From the NCBI GenBank assembly GCA_900045905.1, contig FCNS01000022.1, positions 1-64,000 on the forward strand: a stretch of DNA of 64,000 nucleotides. Direction: 5' to 3'. The notes under the pieces are model-generated. The model was given only the letters and a program-made list of their open reading frames with translations. It had not been told where the DNA came from and did not search any database. This document shows positions 45,493 through 54,604 of this stretch, one piece after another. Origin of the DNA: Clostridiales bacterium CHKCI001. Lineage in GTDB: Bacteria; Bacillota; Clostridia; Lachnospirales; Lachnospiraceae. The stretch's first letter is position 1; each line of letters opens with the position of its first letter. Position numbers and translations under genes: made by a program.

Positions 45493-47220
45493 TTATTGTG
45501 GAATTAAGTTTGTCATTGCCTCTGTCAGCTGTTCTAGCTTATTTTGTGCATCCTGCATATCAATTCCCTTTACTCCCATATAAAACTTTACTTTTGGTTC
45601 AGTTCCAGATGGACGCACGCAACACCATGCCTGATCTTCTAATTCAAAATAGAGTACATTCGATTTTGGAAGTCCTGTTTTCGTTATTTCACCCGTTACA
45701 TAGTTTTGAATAATATCTTCTTCATAATCACGGAATGCCAATACTTTGTAGTCTCCGACTTGCTTTGGAGGATTGCTACGGAAACTCTTAAGAATCTCTT
45801 GAATTTTAGCAGCACCTTCTTGTCCTTTTAATGTTAATGTATAAAGTCCTTCTTTATAATATCCATATTTTTCAAATAAGACTAACATCTGATCCCAAAG
45901 GGTCAATCCTTTGCTTTTATAGTAGGCAGCTGCTTCACAAAGTGCCATAACTGCCACAACAGCATCTTTATCTCTTGCATGAGTTCCAACTAAGCAACCA
46001 TAACTTTCTTCATAGCCAAATAAGTAGGTATGATTATGGTTTTGCTCAAATAATTTGATTTGTTCTCCAATATACTTAAATCCTGTTAATGTTTCAATGA
46101 TATCAACACCATATTCTTTCGCAACTGCCTGTGACATATTTCCTGATACAATTGTCGTAACGATGGCACCATCTTCAGGAAGCGTCCCTTTTTCTTTTCT
46201 TTGGGACAGTTCATACTCGCAAATAATCATACCAGACATATTACCTGTAAATGCCATATATTCTCCTGTTTTGCTGTCTTTTGCATATACCCCCAGACGA
46301 TCGGCATCTGGGTCCGTTGCCAGTACTAAATCTGCATCCACTTTTTTTGCTAATTCTAATGCAAGTGCAAATGCTTTTTTATCTTCTGGATTTGGATAAC
46401 TTACGGTTGGGAAGTTTCCATCTGGTTTTTCTTGTTCTGGAACTACGATTACTTGTTCAAATCCAAGTTCGGAAAGAACACGTCGAACAGGAAGATTTCC
46501 CGTTCCATGCAATGGAGTATAAACAATCTTTAGTGATTTTGCCTGCTCTTTTATTACTTCTGGATTTAAAACTAATTTCTTCAATGCTTCCATATAACTT
46601 GCATCAATTTCTTCGCCAATCATTTGCAGTAATCCCGATTGTTGAGCTTCTTCTCTGCTCATTGTCTTTACCGTTGTCAGATCGGTAATTGCATTGACAC
46701 GAGCAATAATCTGTTCGTCCTTTGGATAAGTAATCTGAGCGCCATCCTCCCAGTATACTTTATATCCATTGTACTCTGGTGGGTTATGGCTTGCTGTTAC
46801 AACAATCCCAGCAATACATCCAAGTTCTCTTAATGCAAACGATAACTCTGGAGTTGGGCGCAGTGATTCAAACAGCCATGTCCGAATTCCATTGGCACAC
46901 AGGCATCTGGCTGCTTCTTCTGCAAATTCAGGTGACATATTTCTGGAGTCGAATGCAATTGCAACTCCCTTTTCCTGTTCATTTTCCTCGATAATAAAAT
47001 TAGCCAGACCCTGGGTCGCTTTTCGCACCGTATAAATATTCATGCGGTTCGTACCTGCTCCGATGACTCCTCTCAACCCGCCTGTACCAAAGGCAAGATC
47101 TTTATAAAACCGATCCGAAATTTCCTTTTCATCTCCTGCAATGTTTTTTAATTCTTTTCTCGTTTCTTCATCAAAGTATGGGTTTTCACACCATTCCTGA
47201 TACTTCTTCATTACATCCAT
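45493..47220 (-). CDS. pgcA: Phospho-sugar mutase (phosphoglucomutase type)
   Basis: Interconverts glucose 1- and 6-phosphate or a related pair. The 575 residues show the alpha-D-phosphohexomutase order: the catalytic serine loop TASHNPPEYNGYKVY, the metal loop DPDADRLG, the sugar-binding GYEESYGCL and the C-terminal phosphate loop VRPSGTEPKVK. The N-terminal GTGGLRGVIGAGTNRMN is typical of the PgcA group. It lies between the GH1 gene and the SGNH hydrolases, feeding released sugars into glycolysis. Confidence 0.92.
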   Translation of the reverse strand: MDVMKKYQEWCENPYFDEETRKELKNIAGDEKEISDRFYKDLAFGTGGLRGVIGAGTNRMNIYTVRKATQGLANFIIEENEQEKGVAIAFDSRNMSPEFAEEAARCLCANGIRTWLFESLRPTPELSFALRELGCIAGIVVTASHNPPEYNGYKVYWEDGAQITYPKDEQIIARVNAITDLTTVKTMSREEAQQSGLLQMIGEEIDASYMEALKKLVLNPEVIKEQAKSLKIVYTPLHGTGNLPVRRVLSELGFEQVIVVPEQEKPDGNFPTVSYPNPEDKKAFALALELAKKVDADLVLATDPDADRLGVYAKDSKTGEYMAFTGNMSGMIICEYELSQRKEKGTLPEDGAIVTTIVSGNMSQAVAKEYGVDIIETLTGFKYIGEQIKLFEQNHNHTYLFGYEESYGCLVGTHARDKDAVVAVMALCEAAAYYKSKGLTLWDQMLVLFEKYGYYKEGLYTLTLKGQEGAAKIQEILKSFRSNPPKQVGDYKVLAFRDYEEDIIQNYVTGEITKTGLPKSNVLYFELEDQAWCCVRPSGTEPKVKFYMGVKGIDMQDAQNKLEQLTEAMTNLIPQ

Positions 47221-47261
47221 ATTTACCTCTTCTCCTTTTCTGCATATAATCTATAATAAAC

Positions 47262-48371
47262 TTAATCTGTGATTATGGACACAAGATAGAATTCTCCTGC
47301 CTGTTCTAGACTATCTTGAACAATTTCAATTTCCAATTTATGTCTCTTCTTTTCTCCGCCATGTAAAATGGTTTGTAAATACAGACAATCTCCCCATGTC
47401 TCTTCAAAATTAGCATCCAGACTGATTGGATGGGCAACGTCTCCATCCAAAATTGCATTTGCAACAGGACGTGGCTGATGAATTGATTTTAAATATTGAA
47501 TGGAAATTCCAGAACATTCCAATTCAAATATAATTTTTTCTCCTTTTCTTTCTGCGATCCAACCATTTTTATATAAATCCAACATCGCAGTCCGTTCTCT
47601 TGGATCTGTCATAAATCCCTCTAATTTTGGTCTGCAATTCGTAATCTGCCAGCGTTTGGCATGTTCATAACGGTTTTCTGTCATTGGAACAGGGTAGTTT
47701 GGTTCGATTTCTTCTATATTAATATCTTTATAAACTACATCAAGGAAATGAGTAATCATTTTCGCTGCTAATTCATGTCCCTTATCATTTGGATGCAAAT
47801 GATCGGGTGTAATTTCTTCTTCTTTATAGCTGCCCGTTTGAATCATTTGATAAATACTATTTTTCATACTGACACATGGAATTTGATAATATTCTCCAAT
47901 TCGATTATGAAACTTTTGGGCATTCTTTCCTGTATCATAATAGACATTATTCATAATTACAACAGCTGGCTTTGTCTCATCCCCATAAACCTGACGAATT
48001 ACCCCTTCATATGTCTCCTGAAAAAATTCAGTTGCTTCATCATTGACTGTAAAATCCACAATAACAAAATCAGGACGATAGCGCATTAAATCTTCCCATG
48101 CTCTTGCTGCTCCATAGAGTGATGTAGTACCTCCAATTCCAGCATTGATATAAGAAAATTCACTTTGAGGAAATTTCTTTTTCCACCATTGATATACAAG
48201 TGCTGCATAGCAAGTTTCACTCGTGGACGCCAAACTTCCCTGTGTAATAGAACCGCCTAGAAAACCGATATGCAGCTTTTCTCCTCGTTCTGCACGCTTC
48301 ATTAACCGTTTTAGTCTCCCATGATTTCCTCTTACTGCCAGACTTGTCTGCAATACTTCTATCTCATTCAT
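47262..48371 (-). CDS. SGNH-family hydrolase (probable carbohydrate esterase)
   Basis: A 369-residue protein with the SGNH block I nucleophile in IGFLGGSITQGS (about 32-43), GGTTS, and the HPNDKGHELAAKMI block V with catalytic Asp and His. The C-terminal third is beta-rich and may bind carbohydrate. No signal peptide is present, so it is cytosolic. AGGAGGAAAG is well placed for the ATG at 48371; a longer frame to 48563 overlaps the upstream gene and lacks support. It pairs with the second SGNH protein at 48388, 16 bp away. Confidence 0.8.
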   Translation of the reverse strand: MNEIEVLQTSLAVRGNHGRLKRLMKRAERGEKLHIGFLGGSITQGSLASTSETCYAALVYQWWKKKFPQSEFSYINAGIGGTTSLYGAARAWEDLMRYRPDFVIVDFTVNDEATEFFQETYEGVIRQVYGDETKPAVVIMNNVYYDTGKNAQKFHNRIGEYYQIPCVSMKNSIYQMIQTGSYKEEEITPDHLHPNDKGHELAAKMITHFLDVVYKDINIEEIEPNYPVPMTENRYEHAKRWQITNCRPKLEGFMTDPRERTAMLDLYKNGWIAERKGEKIIFELECSGISIQYLKSIHQPRPVANAILDGDVAHPISLDANFEETWGDCLYLQTILHGGEKKRHKLEIEIVQDSLEQAGEFYLVSIITD

Positions 48372-48387
48372 ATAAATCTTTCCTCCT

Positions 48388-49431
48388 CTACACTTCCCAT
48401 ATATTCTCCCCAAAACTAGTAATAAACTCTGACAGTTCTTCTGCCATTGCTTCTGCTTCAGGTATTCGGATATGTCCTGGGGTCTGACAGCCATTTTGAC
48501 TATATAAGAAATGTACGATTTTTGGATCATTGATCTGTCTACACACTTCATCAATCGCATCATCCCAATTTGGGTTATGCTCTAACACAGTAGTTGTAAG
48601 AATGATAAGGGCATTTGGATATTTTTCCCGAATTTGATGAATCCATTGCTTATAATGTGCTTTCCAAACGTTTGCTTTTTCACCCTTTGGATCATCTCTC
48701 ATATAGTCTTCTGGATGACTGTCATTTTGTCCAATTGCCACGATTACAACATGAGGCGTATATTGATGAAAATCCCATTTTGTAACAGCTCCCAGTTCTG
48801 GATTATAATGAACTTTATCCCAGATTGATTCCATACCAATATAATTTGGTTCGCAAAACCATCCAGTCCCATCCATTAATGCAGCTCCTCCTTGAGCAAT
48901 ATCGTGCAATTGTGCATTTAATTTTCTTGCCGTCATCCAACTATAAGAATACCAACTGTTTGAATACTGTCCATTATGCTCTGGATCTGGCTTTCCTGTA
49001 TATTCCACAGCTTCTGAAACTTCCCCAGCTGAAACAGAGTCTCCAAAAACTTCTATTTTTCTAGCTGGTTTTGGCAATGGTTCCAATACGCTTCCAGAAT
49101 TTGGGATTTCAAATCCGCAAAAAGTAATTTCATGACAACTATCCTGTCTCTTAAAAAGCATAAGCGTATGTTCCTTATTGTCTAATTCCTTTCCAAGACA
49201 GAGCACTTGTCCTCCATCCTTTAATTGTATTTTCGTCTGATTTCCATCTAAAATTACTCCAATATAGTTATCCCAATACAATCTTTGATTTTCCAACACT
49301 ACATAAATTTCAGAACCATAAAAACGGATTGTAACTGAGCTACATGGAAATACAAAGATTGGACGTTCTGGATCGCTGTTATCAATTCTTCCGCTATATT
49401 GTAATTTTTCACAGCTTGCTTTTATAAACAT
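48388..49431 (-). CDS. CE2-type SGNH acetyl esterase
   Basis: A 347-residue protein with an N-terminal beta-sandwich (about 1-110; KLQYSGRIDNSD...FVFPCSSVTIRFYG) and a C-terminal SGNH domain. Block I is FGDSVSAGE, IGQNDSHPED is present, and a late HIR with PEAEAMAEEL follows. This two-domain layout is that of CE2 deacetylases acting on xylan or glucomannan. No signal peptide is visible, so oligosaccharides would be deacetylated inside the cell. It heads the operon to the GH1 gene and faces the divergent AraC gene at 49864. The 49432-49863 gap is AT-rich with no gene. Confidence 0.85.
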   Translation of the reverse strand: MFIKASCEKLQYSGRIDNSDPERPIFVFPCSSVTIRFYGSEIYVVLENQRLYWDNYIGVILDGNQTKIQLKDGGQVLCLGKELDNKEHTLMLFKRQDSCHEITFCGFEIPNSGSVLEPLPKPARKIEVFGDSVSAGEVSEAVEYTGKPDPEHNGQYSNSWYSYSWMTARKLNAQLHDIAQGGAALMDGTGWFCEPNYIGMESIWDKVHYNPELGAVTKWDFHQYTPHVVIVAIGQNDSHPEDYMRDDPKGEKANVWKAHYKQWIHQIREKYPNALIILTTTVLEHNPNWDDAIDEVCRQINDPKIVHFLYSQNGCQTPGHIRIPEAEAMAEELSEFITSFGENIWEV

Positions 49432-49863
49432 ACCATCACCTATTTCTTTCTATTTTCTCTTGTTTGCCTTATTTTTTCACTGCGGGATAGTTTAAGTTGA
49501 ATAAACGGCAAAAACTACTTAATAAATATAGATTAACTCTCATAGCTATACCCTATATTTTTTAAGTTATTTTAAGTATATATTTTAACTTTATTAATTT
49601 CAAGTGTGTTTTCTTTGTATTTCTGTATTATATTGGTTTTTTTCTACTTTTTTCACTAATATTTTTAAATACCACCGAACTAATCCTACTTTTTTGACAG
49701 TTTTATTAAATACCCCCTTAAAATTTATCCACATTTTTATATTTAATTATTGATTTTTTTAATCTTTCAGCGTACAATAATAATAAATTTAGCTTTTAGT
49801 TTTAAGCTATATTTTTTTACTAAATCAAATTTTAAATGCGTTTATTAAAAAGGAGTATTCATT

Positions 49864-50694
49864 ATGACCTATCCAATCCCTCATACCTCTAATTCCAGTA
49901 TTCCGTCCCTAGTTTTCATTCATCAATATGAAGAACATCATTCGCTCCAAAACTTTCGCTTTTTTGAATGTTCGGACAACAATAGCTACCTCTATATTTA
50001 TATGAATCGTGGTTCCATGCGTTTAATTACCTTTGAAGATAACTACTTAGTTGAGTCTTCCAATCTGGTGTTTTTGCCCTATTCTCCTGGTATGCAGTTA
50101 AAATCCAATGGCTGTGCTATGCTGCATTTTTCTATTCTCTATTTATCAGGTAACCTTTTGCCTTGTTTTTACGCACGTTATATGGCCCAATCACTCTCCC
50201 CAGTATTAAAACCACTTTGCTCCAATGGATTTACAGAAATCCTTACGAAACTCCAAGACATTCCTTCGATAATTCTTCCAAAATCAGAACTTTATGTTTC
50301 ACGCTTGTTAACTGACTTAATTGCCGATACAGTTTTTGCTCGAGACTTACAATTGACTTACTCAGATGTACCCGATTACTTACTTGCAATTCAAAAACAG
50401 TTTCATAATCATTTGGAAGAAAACTATACTTTGGACGGCCTTGCTCATATGTTCCACGTCAATAAATACAAGTTAATCAAAGAGTTTAAAGAGTTCTTTT
50501 TTCTGCCTCCAATGCAATATCTGCTCAATCTTCGTCTAAAAAAGGCGCAGGAATTATTACGTCTATCTAATTTAAAGGTTTCTGAAATTGCCAAAAAAAC
50601 TGGTTTTTCCAATACTAATTATTTCATTCATTTGTTCAAAAAGAAAACTGGTTTTTCACCAAGCGATTTCCGTAATCGTCCGCTATCCAATTAA
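49864..50694 (+). CDS. AraC-family transcriptional regulator
   Basis: A 276-residue regulator with an N-terminal cupin-like sugar-sensing part (about 1-150) and two C-terminal helix-turn-helix motifs (LDGLAHMFHVNKYKLIKEFKEFF and VSEIAKKTGFSNTNYFIHLFKKKTGFSPSDFR). It is divergent from the CE2/SGNH/mutase/GH1 operon and probably controls it. AAAGGAG precedes the ATG. Confidence 0.9.
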   Translation: MTYPIPHTSNSSIPSLVFIHQYEEHHSLQNFRFFECSDNNSYLYIYMNRGSMRLITFEDNYLVESSNLVFLPYSPGMQLKSNGCAMLHFSILYLSGNLLPCFYARYMAQSLSPVLKPLCSNGFTEILTKLQDIPSIILPKSELYVSRLLTDLIADTVFARDLQLTYSDVPDYLLAIQKQFHNHLEENYTLDGLAHMFHVNKYKLIKEFKEFFFLPPMQYLLNLRLKKAQELLRLSNLKVSEIAKKTGFSNTNYFIHLFKKKTGFSPSDFRNRPLSN

Positions 50695-50714
50695 TAAAAA
50701 AGAACCAGAACAAA

Positions 50715-50745
50715 AAGACGGCATAGCTGTTAAGCCATCCGTCTT
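50715..50745 (+). terminator. Convergent terminator between araC and rpiB
   Basis: AAGACGG and CCGTCTT close a stem with further inner pairing (GGC/GCC). T-rich sequence follows on both strands, so it can serve both convergent genes. Confidence 0.75.
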
Positions 50746-50771
50746 ATTTCTATATTTATTCTTTTTATTGA

Positions 50772-51410
50772 TTACGCCAAAATTTCTTTTACACATGCGG
50801 CGATCTTATCAGATTTACAGTTTGCAAAAAAGTATTCCTGGAAGTGTTCTCCTGCCAATGCTCCTTTTACTAAATCCTGGTCTAAGTTTTTCAGAATCGT
50901 ACAAATATCTTGATACGTTATTTTCTTTACTTCATCTAAAATACGTTTGTTTCTCTGTTCTGGAACGGCACGTTCTCTTGGATAACCTTGTCCGCTTTCT
51001 TCACAGAATAATTTTTCAAAAATATATTCCAAATTTAAATCTCCGCCCCAGCCAAATCCTTTCGCAAATGGAATTGCAATTGCATTTCCATCATTAATCT
51101 GAGCAAATGTATAAGCATCCAATGGGTCTTCCACATGTCCACAGATAACACCTGGGAAGGAATTACAAGCAAGCATTGCTCCTTCTCCAGTACCACAGCC
51201 TGTAATAACATAATCAGCTGCACCTGAATTTAACAATACTGCTGCTAAAATTCCAACTTGTACATAAGTTAATTGTGCCTCATCTTCTGCCGTATACATT
51301 CCGTAATTATCCACAGTGAATCCCATTGGCTCTACAACTTTTTTTAATGCATGTTCAATCACCGCATTTTTTGCAGCTTGACTATTTTCATTAATTAAAG
51401 CAATTCTCAT
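50772..51410 (-). CDS. RpiB/LacA/LacB-family sugar isomerase
   Basis: A 212-residue isomerase of the RpiB fold (MRIALINENSQAAKNAVI; GCGTGEGAMLACNSFPGVICGH with the active-site cysteine). The C-terminal tail beyond about 160 is longer than in classical RpiB. It is placed with kduD and kduI, which act on unsaturated uronates. An RpiB-like enzyme, DhuI, isomerises the same 4-deoxy-5-hexosulose uronate in streptococci, so that substrate is more likely than ribose 5-phosphate. A structured 365-bp gap separates it from kduD. Confidence 0.82.
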   Translation of the reverse strand: MRIALINENSQAAKNAVIEHALKKVVEPMGFTVDNYGMYTAEDEAQLTYVQVGILAAVLLNSGAADYVITGCGTGEGAMLACNSFPGVICGHVEDPLDAYTFAQINDGNAIAIPFAKGFGWGGDLNLEYIFEKLFCEESGQGYPRERAVPEQRNKRILDEVKKITYQDICTILKNLDQDLVKGALAGEHFQEYFFANCKSDKIAACVKEILA

Positions 51411-51463
51411 AAGTTCTTTCCTCTATTCTTTTTTATATTTCTCTATTTTTACAAATGACAATT

Positions 51464-51705
51464 TGTGCTCCATTACTTCGTATCGGTTTCCCACGCCGTA
51501 CCGTAATGGAGCACACCCCTTGTTTTTTGCTGAAATCCCCAGTAAATTGTTTACTATAAAAGTGTCATCAATGAATCGAAAGCTAAGGGATTTATACCCT
51601 ATGCTGAATGGACATTTGATGACTTGATCTGTACGAGCAAGTAAGGCATTTGCCTGGATTGCGAATACGATCGGTGATGTCGAAAGTGCACAGCACGAAG
51701 ACATC
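51464..51705 (-). repeat. Intergenic block with three long inverted repeats
   Basis: The 51411-51776 gap holds paired helices: TGTGCTCCATTAC (51464-51476) with GTAATGGAGCACA (51503-51515), 13 bp perfect; GTCATCAA (51564-51571) with TTGATGAC (51616-51623), containing an inner AGC/AGGG stem; and GATGTC (51676-51681) with GACATC (51700-51705), containing GTGC/GCAC. Base composition is less AT-rich than neighbouring gaps. A 93-codon frame crosses it but has no ribosome site that I trust. It could be a structured leader RNA of rpiB or a decayed mobile element. Confidence 0.6.
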
Positions 51706-51728
51706 GACTTTTATATTGTATTATGAAA

Positions 51729-51763
51729 ACTGGAAGGCTACGGAGGTTCAAATGCCTTCCAGT
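51729..51763 (-). terminator. Terminator after kduD
   Basis: ACTGGAAGGC and GCCTTCCAGT form a 10-bp perfect stem around a 15-nt loop. On the minus strand it is followed by TTTTCAT. It lies 14 bp past the kduD stop. Confidence 0.78.
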
Positions 51764-51776
51764 CATTCAAGCATAA

Positions 51777-52580
51777 TTATTGTGGCTGTTTTCCAATATA
51801 CGCTAAAATACCACCATCTACATATAATACATGACCATTTACAAAGTCAGATGCTTCTGATGCTAAAAATACAGCTGGTCCCATTAAATCTTCTGGTGTT
51901 CCCCAACGAGCAGCTGGTGTCTTTGCGATAATAAACTGATCAAATGGGTGTCTGGAACCATCTGGCTGAATCTCACGAAGAGGTGCTGTCTGTGGAGTTG
52001 CAATATAACCAGGTCCAATACCGTTACATTGGATATTAAATTCCCCATATTCTGATGCAATATTTCTGGTCAGCATCTTTAATCCACCCTTTGCAGCTGC
52101 ATAGGCAGAAACCGTTTCTCTTCCCAATTCGCTCATCATGGAACAAATATTAATAATCTTTCCATGTCCCTTCTTAATCATAGATGGAATAACCGCTTTG
52201 GAAACAATAAATGGTGCATTTAAATCTACATCAATCACTTGACGGAATTGATCTGCTGTCATTTCACACATTGGAATTCTCTTAATAATACCAGCATTAT
52301 TAACCAGAATATCAATCACACCAACTTCTTCTTCAATTTGCTTTACCATGGCTTGTACTGCTTCTTCATCTGTAACATCACATACATATCCATGTGCATT
52401 GATTCCTTTTTCTTTATAAGCAGCAATTCCCTTGTCCACTAATTCTTGCTTAATATCATTAAATACAATCGTTGCTCCTGCCTCTGCATAAGCACTTGCA
52501 ATCGCAAATCCAATTCCATAAGATGCCCCTGTTACTAATGCTACTTTTCCCTCTAATGAAAATTTCTGTGTAAAGTCCAT
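51777..52580 (-). CDS. kduD: 2-dehydro-3-deoxy-D-gluconate 5-dehydrogenase (KduD)
   Basis: SDR reductase of 267 residues that converts 3-deoxy-D-glycero-2,5-hexodiulosonate to 2-keto-3-deoxygluconate in uronate catabolism. TGASYGIGFAIA is at about 18-29, NNAGIIKR in the middle, and the S-Y-K set is in NICSMMSEL and YAAAKGG. The C terminus FVNGHVLYVDGGILAYIGKQPQ matches KduD and gluconate 5-dehydrogenases. The adjacent kduI, 20 bp upstream, decides for KduD. Confidence 0.92.
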   Translation of the reverse strand: MDFTQKFSLEGKVALVTGASYGIGFAIASAYAEAGATIVFNDIKQELVDKGIAAYKEKGINAHGYVCDVTDEEAVQAMVKQIEEEVGVIDILVNNAGIIKRIPMCEMTADQFRQVIDVDLNAPFIVSKAVIPSMIKKGHGKIINICSMMSELGRETVSAYAAAKGGLKMLTRNIASEYGEFNIQCNGIGPGYIATPQTAPLREIQPDGSRHPFDQFIIAKTPAARWGTPEDLMGPAVFLASEASDFVNGHVLYVDGGILAYIGKQPQ

Positions 52581-52600
52581 ACTGAAAATCCTCCTCTAGT

Positions 52601-53464
52601 TTATTTTAATTCTTGGTTTTCTATACCGTCCATGTCGTCAAAGTCTTGGTTTTCTCCGACCATCCCCCAAATAAATGTATATGCCTGAGAACCGCATCCA
52701 GAATGAATCGACCAGCTTGGTGAAATGACTGCCTCTTCATTTCTCATAACAATATGACGTGTTTCGGTTGGCTCTCCCATAAAATGCATTACGAATGCAT
52801 CCTCTGGAATATCAAAGTATAAGTATACTTCCATACGTCTGTCATGTGTATGACATGGCATCGTATTCCATACACTGCCTGGCTCCAGTTTTGTCATACC
52901 CATTTCTAACTGACAACTTTCTACCTGGCCTGGTAAAATATATTTACAAATTGTTCTGTGATTTGCTTCTTCCAAAGAACCTAACTCGACTTTATTTTCA
53001 TCTTTCACAATGACAACGCCATCTTCTGGTGTTCCTTCTGGTTTAATCAATACTGTAGGATAAGTCATATGTGCTGGTGCGCTATTTAAATAAAATTTCG
53101 CAGGTTGTTCTGGATTCTTACTTGCAAATGTAATATCCTTTGCCCCTTTACCAATGTACATACCTTGTTTATGAGCAACTTTGTATTCTTTTCCATCAAT
53201 GGTAATCATTCCATCTCCACCGATATTAATAACGCCCATTTCTCTTCTTTGCAGGAAATACTCCGCACGTAATTCATCTCCTGCTGTTAGCTTTAAGACT
53301 TTATTTACTGGAGTAGCTGCACCAGTAATAATTCGATCAATATGACTATATATTAATTTAATTTCATCTGGTGTAAATAAATTCTGAATTAAGAATTCTT
53401 CTCTTAAACGATCCGTCGTATAATGTTTTACATCTTTTGGGGATACTGCTGTTCTGAGTTCCAT
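52601..53464 (-). CDS. kduI: 5-dehydro-4-deoxy-D-glucuronate isomerase (KduI)
   Basis: A 287-residue cupin-fold isomerase. It opens with MELRTAVSPKDVKHYTTDRLREEFL, the family start. The metal-binding block THDRRMEVYLYFDIPEDAFVMHFMGEP carries the histidine and glutamate ligands, and WSIHSGCGSQAYTFIWGMVGEN is near the C terminus. It isomerises 4-deoxy-L-threo-5-hexosulose uronate made from pectin or glycosaminoglycan lyase products. It is first in the operon kduI-kduD-rpiB and divergent from an AraC regulator. Confidence 0.95.
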   Translation of the reverse strand: MELRTAVSPKDVKHYTTDRLREEFLIQNLFTPDEIKLIYSHIDRIITGAATPVNKVLKLTAGDELRAEYFLQRREMGVINIGGDGMITIDGKEYKVAHKQGMYIGKGAKDITFASKNPEQPAKFYLNSAPAHMTYPTVLIKPEGTPEDGVVIVKDENKVELGSLEEANHRTICKYILPGQVESCQLEMGMTKLEPGSVWNTMPCHTHDRRMEVYLYFDIPEDAFVMHFMGEPTETRHIVMRNEEAVISPSWSIHSGCGSQAYTFIWGMVGENQDFDDMDGIENQELK

Positions 53465-53562
53465 ATTGACTTCCTCTCTTTGTTATTTTTTATTTTCCCT
53501 CTTGCTATATTGTTATTTTATCATATCATCTTGTCTTTGTCCTGTAGTTTTTTACCCAAAAC

Positions 53563-53650
53563 CTTGCAAATTTTGAACAAATCCACTATACTACTACTAT
53601 AAACTCTCTAATAATCTTAGAAGGAGGCGAAAATCTTGCAAATTTTGAAC
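53563..53650 (+). promoter_or_regulatory. Direct repeat pair in the kduI-araC divergent region
   Basis: The 16-mer CTTGCAAATTTTGAAC occurs at 53563-53578 and again at 53635-53650, 72 bp apart. The second copy covers the TTG start of the araC gene. A shorter AAGGAGGCGA is also doubled (about 53620 and 53657). The arrangement suits operators bound by the AraC protein itself, or a small local duplication. Confidence 0.55.
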
Positions 53651-54493
53651 TCTTGTAAGGAGGCGATCCAAACTTGCCTTACTACCAAATCCTTTGCATT
53701 TGCTCATCTATATAGTGATGAAAAACCAATGGATATGCATATTCATGATTGTTATGAAATTTATTATTCTATCTCTGGAGGAAAACAGTTCTTAATCGAT
53801 AATCGTTTTTACAATATTTTCCCTGGAGATATTTTCTTTATTAACCAATATGAGAGCCATCATCTCACTCAGATTGACAGTCAGATTCACGAACGGATTG
53901 TTTTTTCCATTTATCCCGATTACATAAAAGCTCTCAGCACCAATGCAACAGATTTAGATGCTTGTTTCCATAATAGAGATAAAAACTCTAATCATAAAAT
54001 TTCCCTTATACCAGAAGAACAAAAACGATTTCTTTATTATGTTCACCGTCTTTCCGACATTCAAGGATATGGTGCAGATCTATTGGAACAAGCTGCATTT
54101 TTAGAATTAATGGTCTTTTTAAATAAACGGTTCCAGAAAAACTATACCATTGATACAGAGAAAGACATTTCTCGTCATCAGCAAGTGGATCAAATTCTTT
54201 CCTATATCAATCAACATATTGGAGAAGAATTCAGCCTGGATCGACTCTCTTCTCATTTTTATCTAAGTAATTCGTATCTGTGCCGGATTTTTAAAAATGC
54301 AACAGGTACTACAATTAATAAATATGTAACTGCCAAACGTATTACGCTTGCGAAGGCTTTATTAACCGATGGTTACAGTGTCACAGAGACATGCGAACGC
54401 TGCGGTTTTAACGATTATAGTAATTTTCTAAAATCTTTTACAAAGGCAACTGGGGTTTCACCTAAAAAGTATTCTAAATTTAGTATTTCTTAA
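53636..54493 (+). CDS. AraC-family transcriptional regulator of the uronate genes
   Basis: A 285-residue regulator with an N-terminal cupin domain (MHIHDCYEIYYSISGGKQFLIDNRFYNIFPGDIFFIN, about 34-70) and two C-terminal helix-turn-helix motifs (FSLDRLSSHFYLSNSYLCRIFKNATG and VTETCERCGFNDYSNFLKSFTKATGVSPKKY). AAGGAGG lies 8-9 nt before the TTG start. It faces kduI and probably controls kduI-kduD-rpiB. Confidence 0.88.
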   Translation: MQILNSCKEAIQTCLTTKSFAFAHLYSDEKPMDMHIHDCYEIYYSISGGKQFLIDNRFYNIFPGDIFFINQYESHHLTQIDSQIHERIVFSIYPDYIKALSTNATDLDACFHNRDKNSNHKISLIPEEQKRFLYYVHRLSDIQGYGADLLEQAAFLELMVFLNKRFQKNYTIDTEKDISRHQQVDQILSYINQHIGEEFSLDRLSSHFYLSNSYLCRIFKNATGTTINKYVTAKRITLAKALLTDGYSVTETCERCGFNDYSNFLKSFTKATGVSPKKYSKFSIS

Positions 54494-54510
54494 CTCTATA
54501 CATACAAAAC

Positions 54511-54547
54511 GCGTCTTGAAATGGTTTTTACGGCCAAATCAAGACGC
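54511..54547 (+). terminator. Convergent terminator after araC
   Basis: GCGTCTTGA and TCAAGACGC form a 9-bp stem. TTTTAC follows on the plus strand and GTTTTG on the minus strand, so it may serve both araC and the HAD gene. Confidence 0.75.
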
Positions 54548-54604
54548 ATTTTACTTCATTGATAGAAGGATTTTTTCATACTTTATAAAATTTTTACACC
54601 ATGT

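Noticed and set aside
47262-48563. Longer N terminus for the SGNH hydrolase
   Set aside because: The extra 64 residues overlap the upstream esterase gene in another frame, and AGGAGG favours the ATG at 48371.
51423-51704. A 93-codon minus-strand frame upstream of rpiB
   Set aside because: It crosses three long inverted repeats, shows no family that I recognise and has no convincing ribosome site; the block is better described as structured intergenic DNA.
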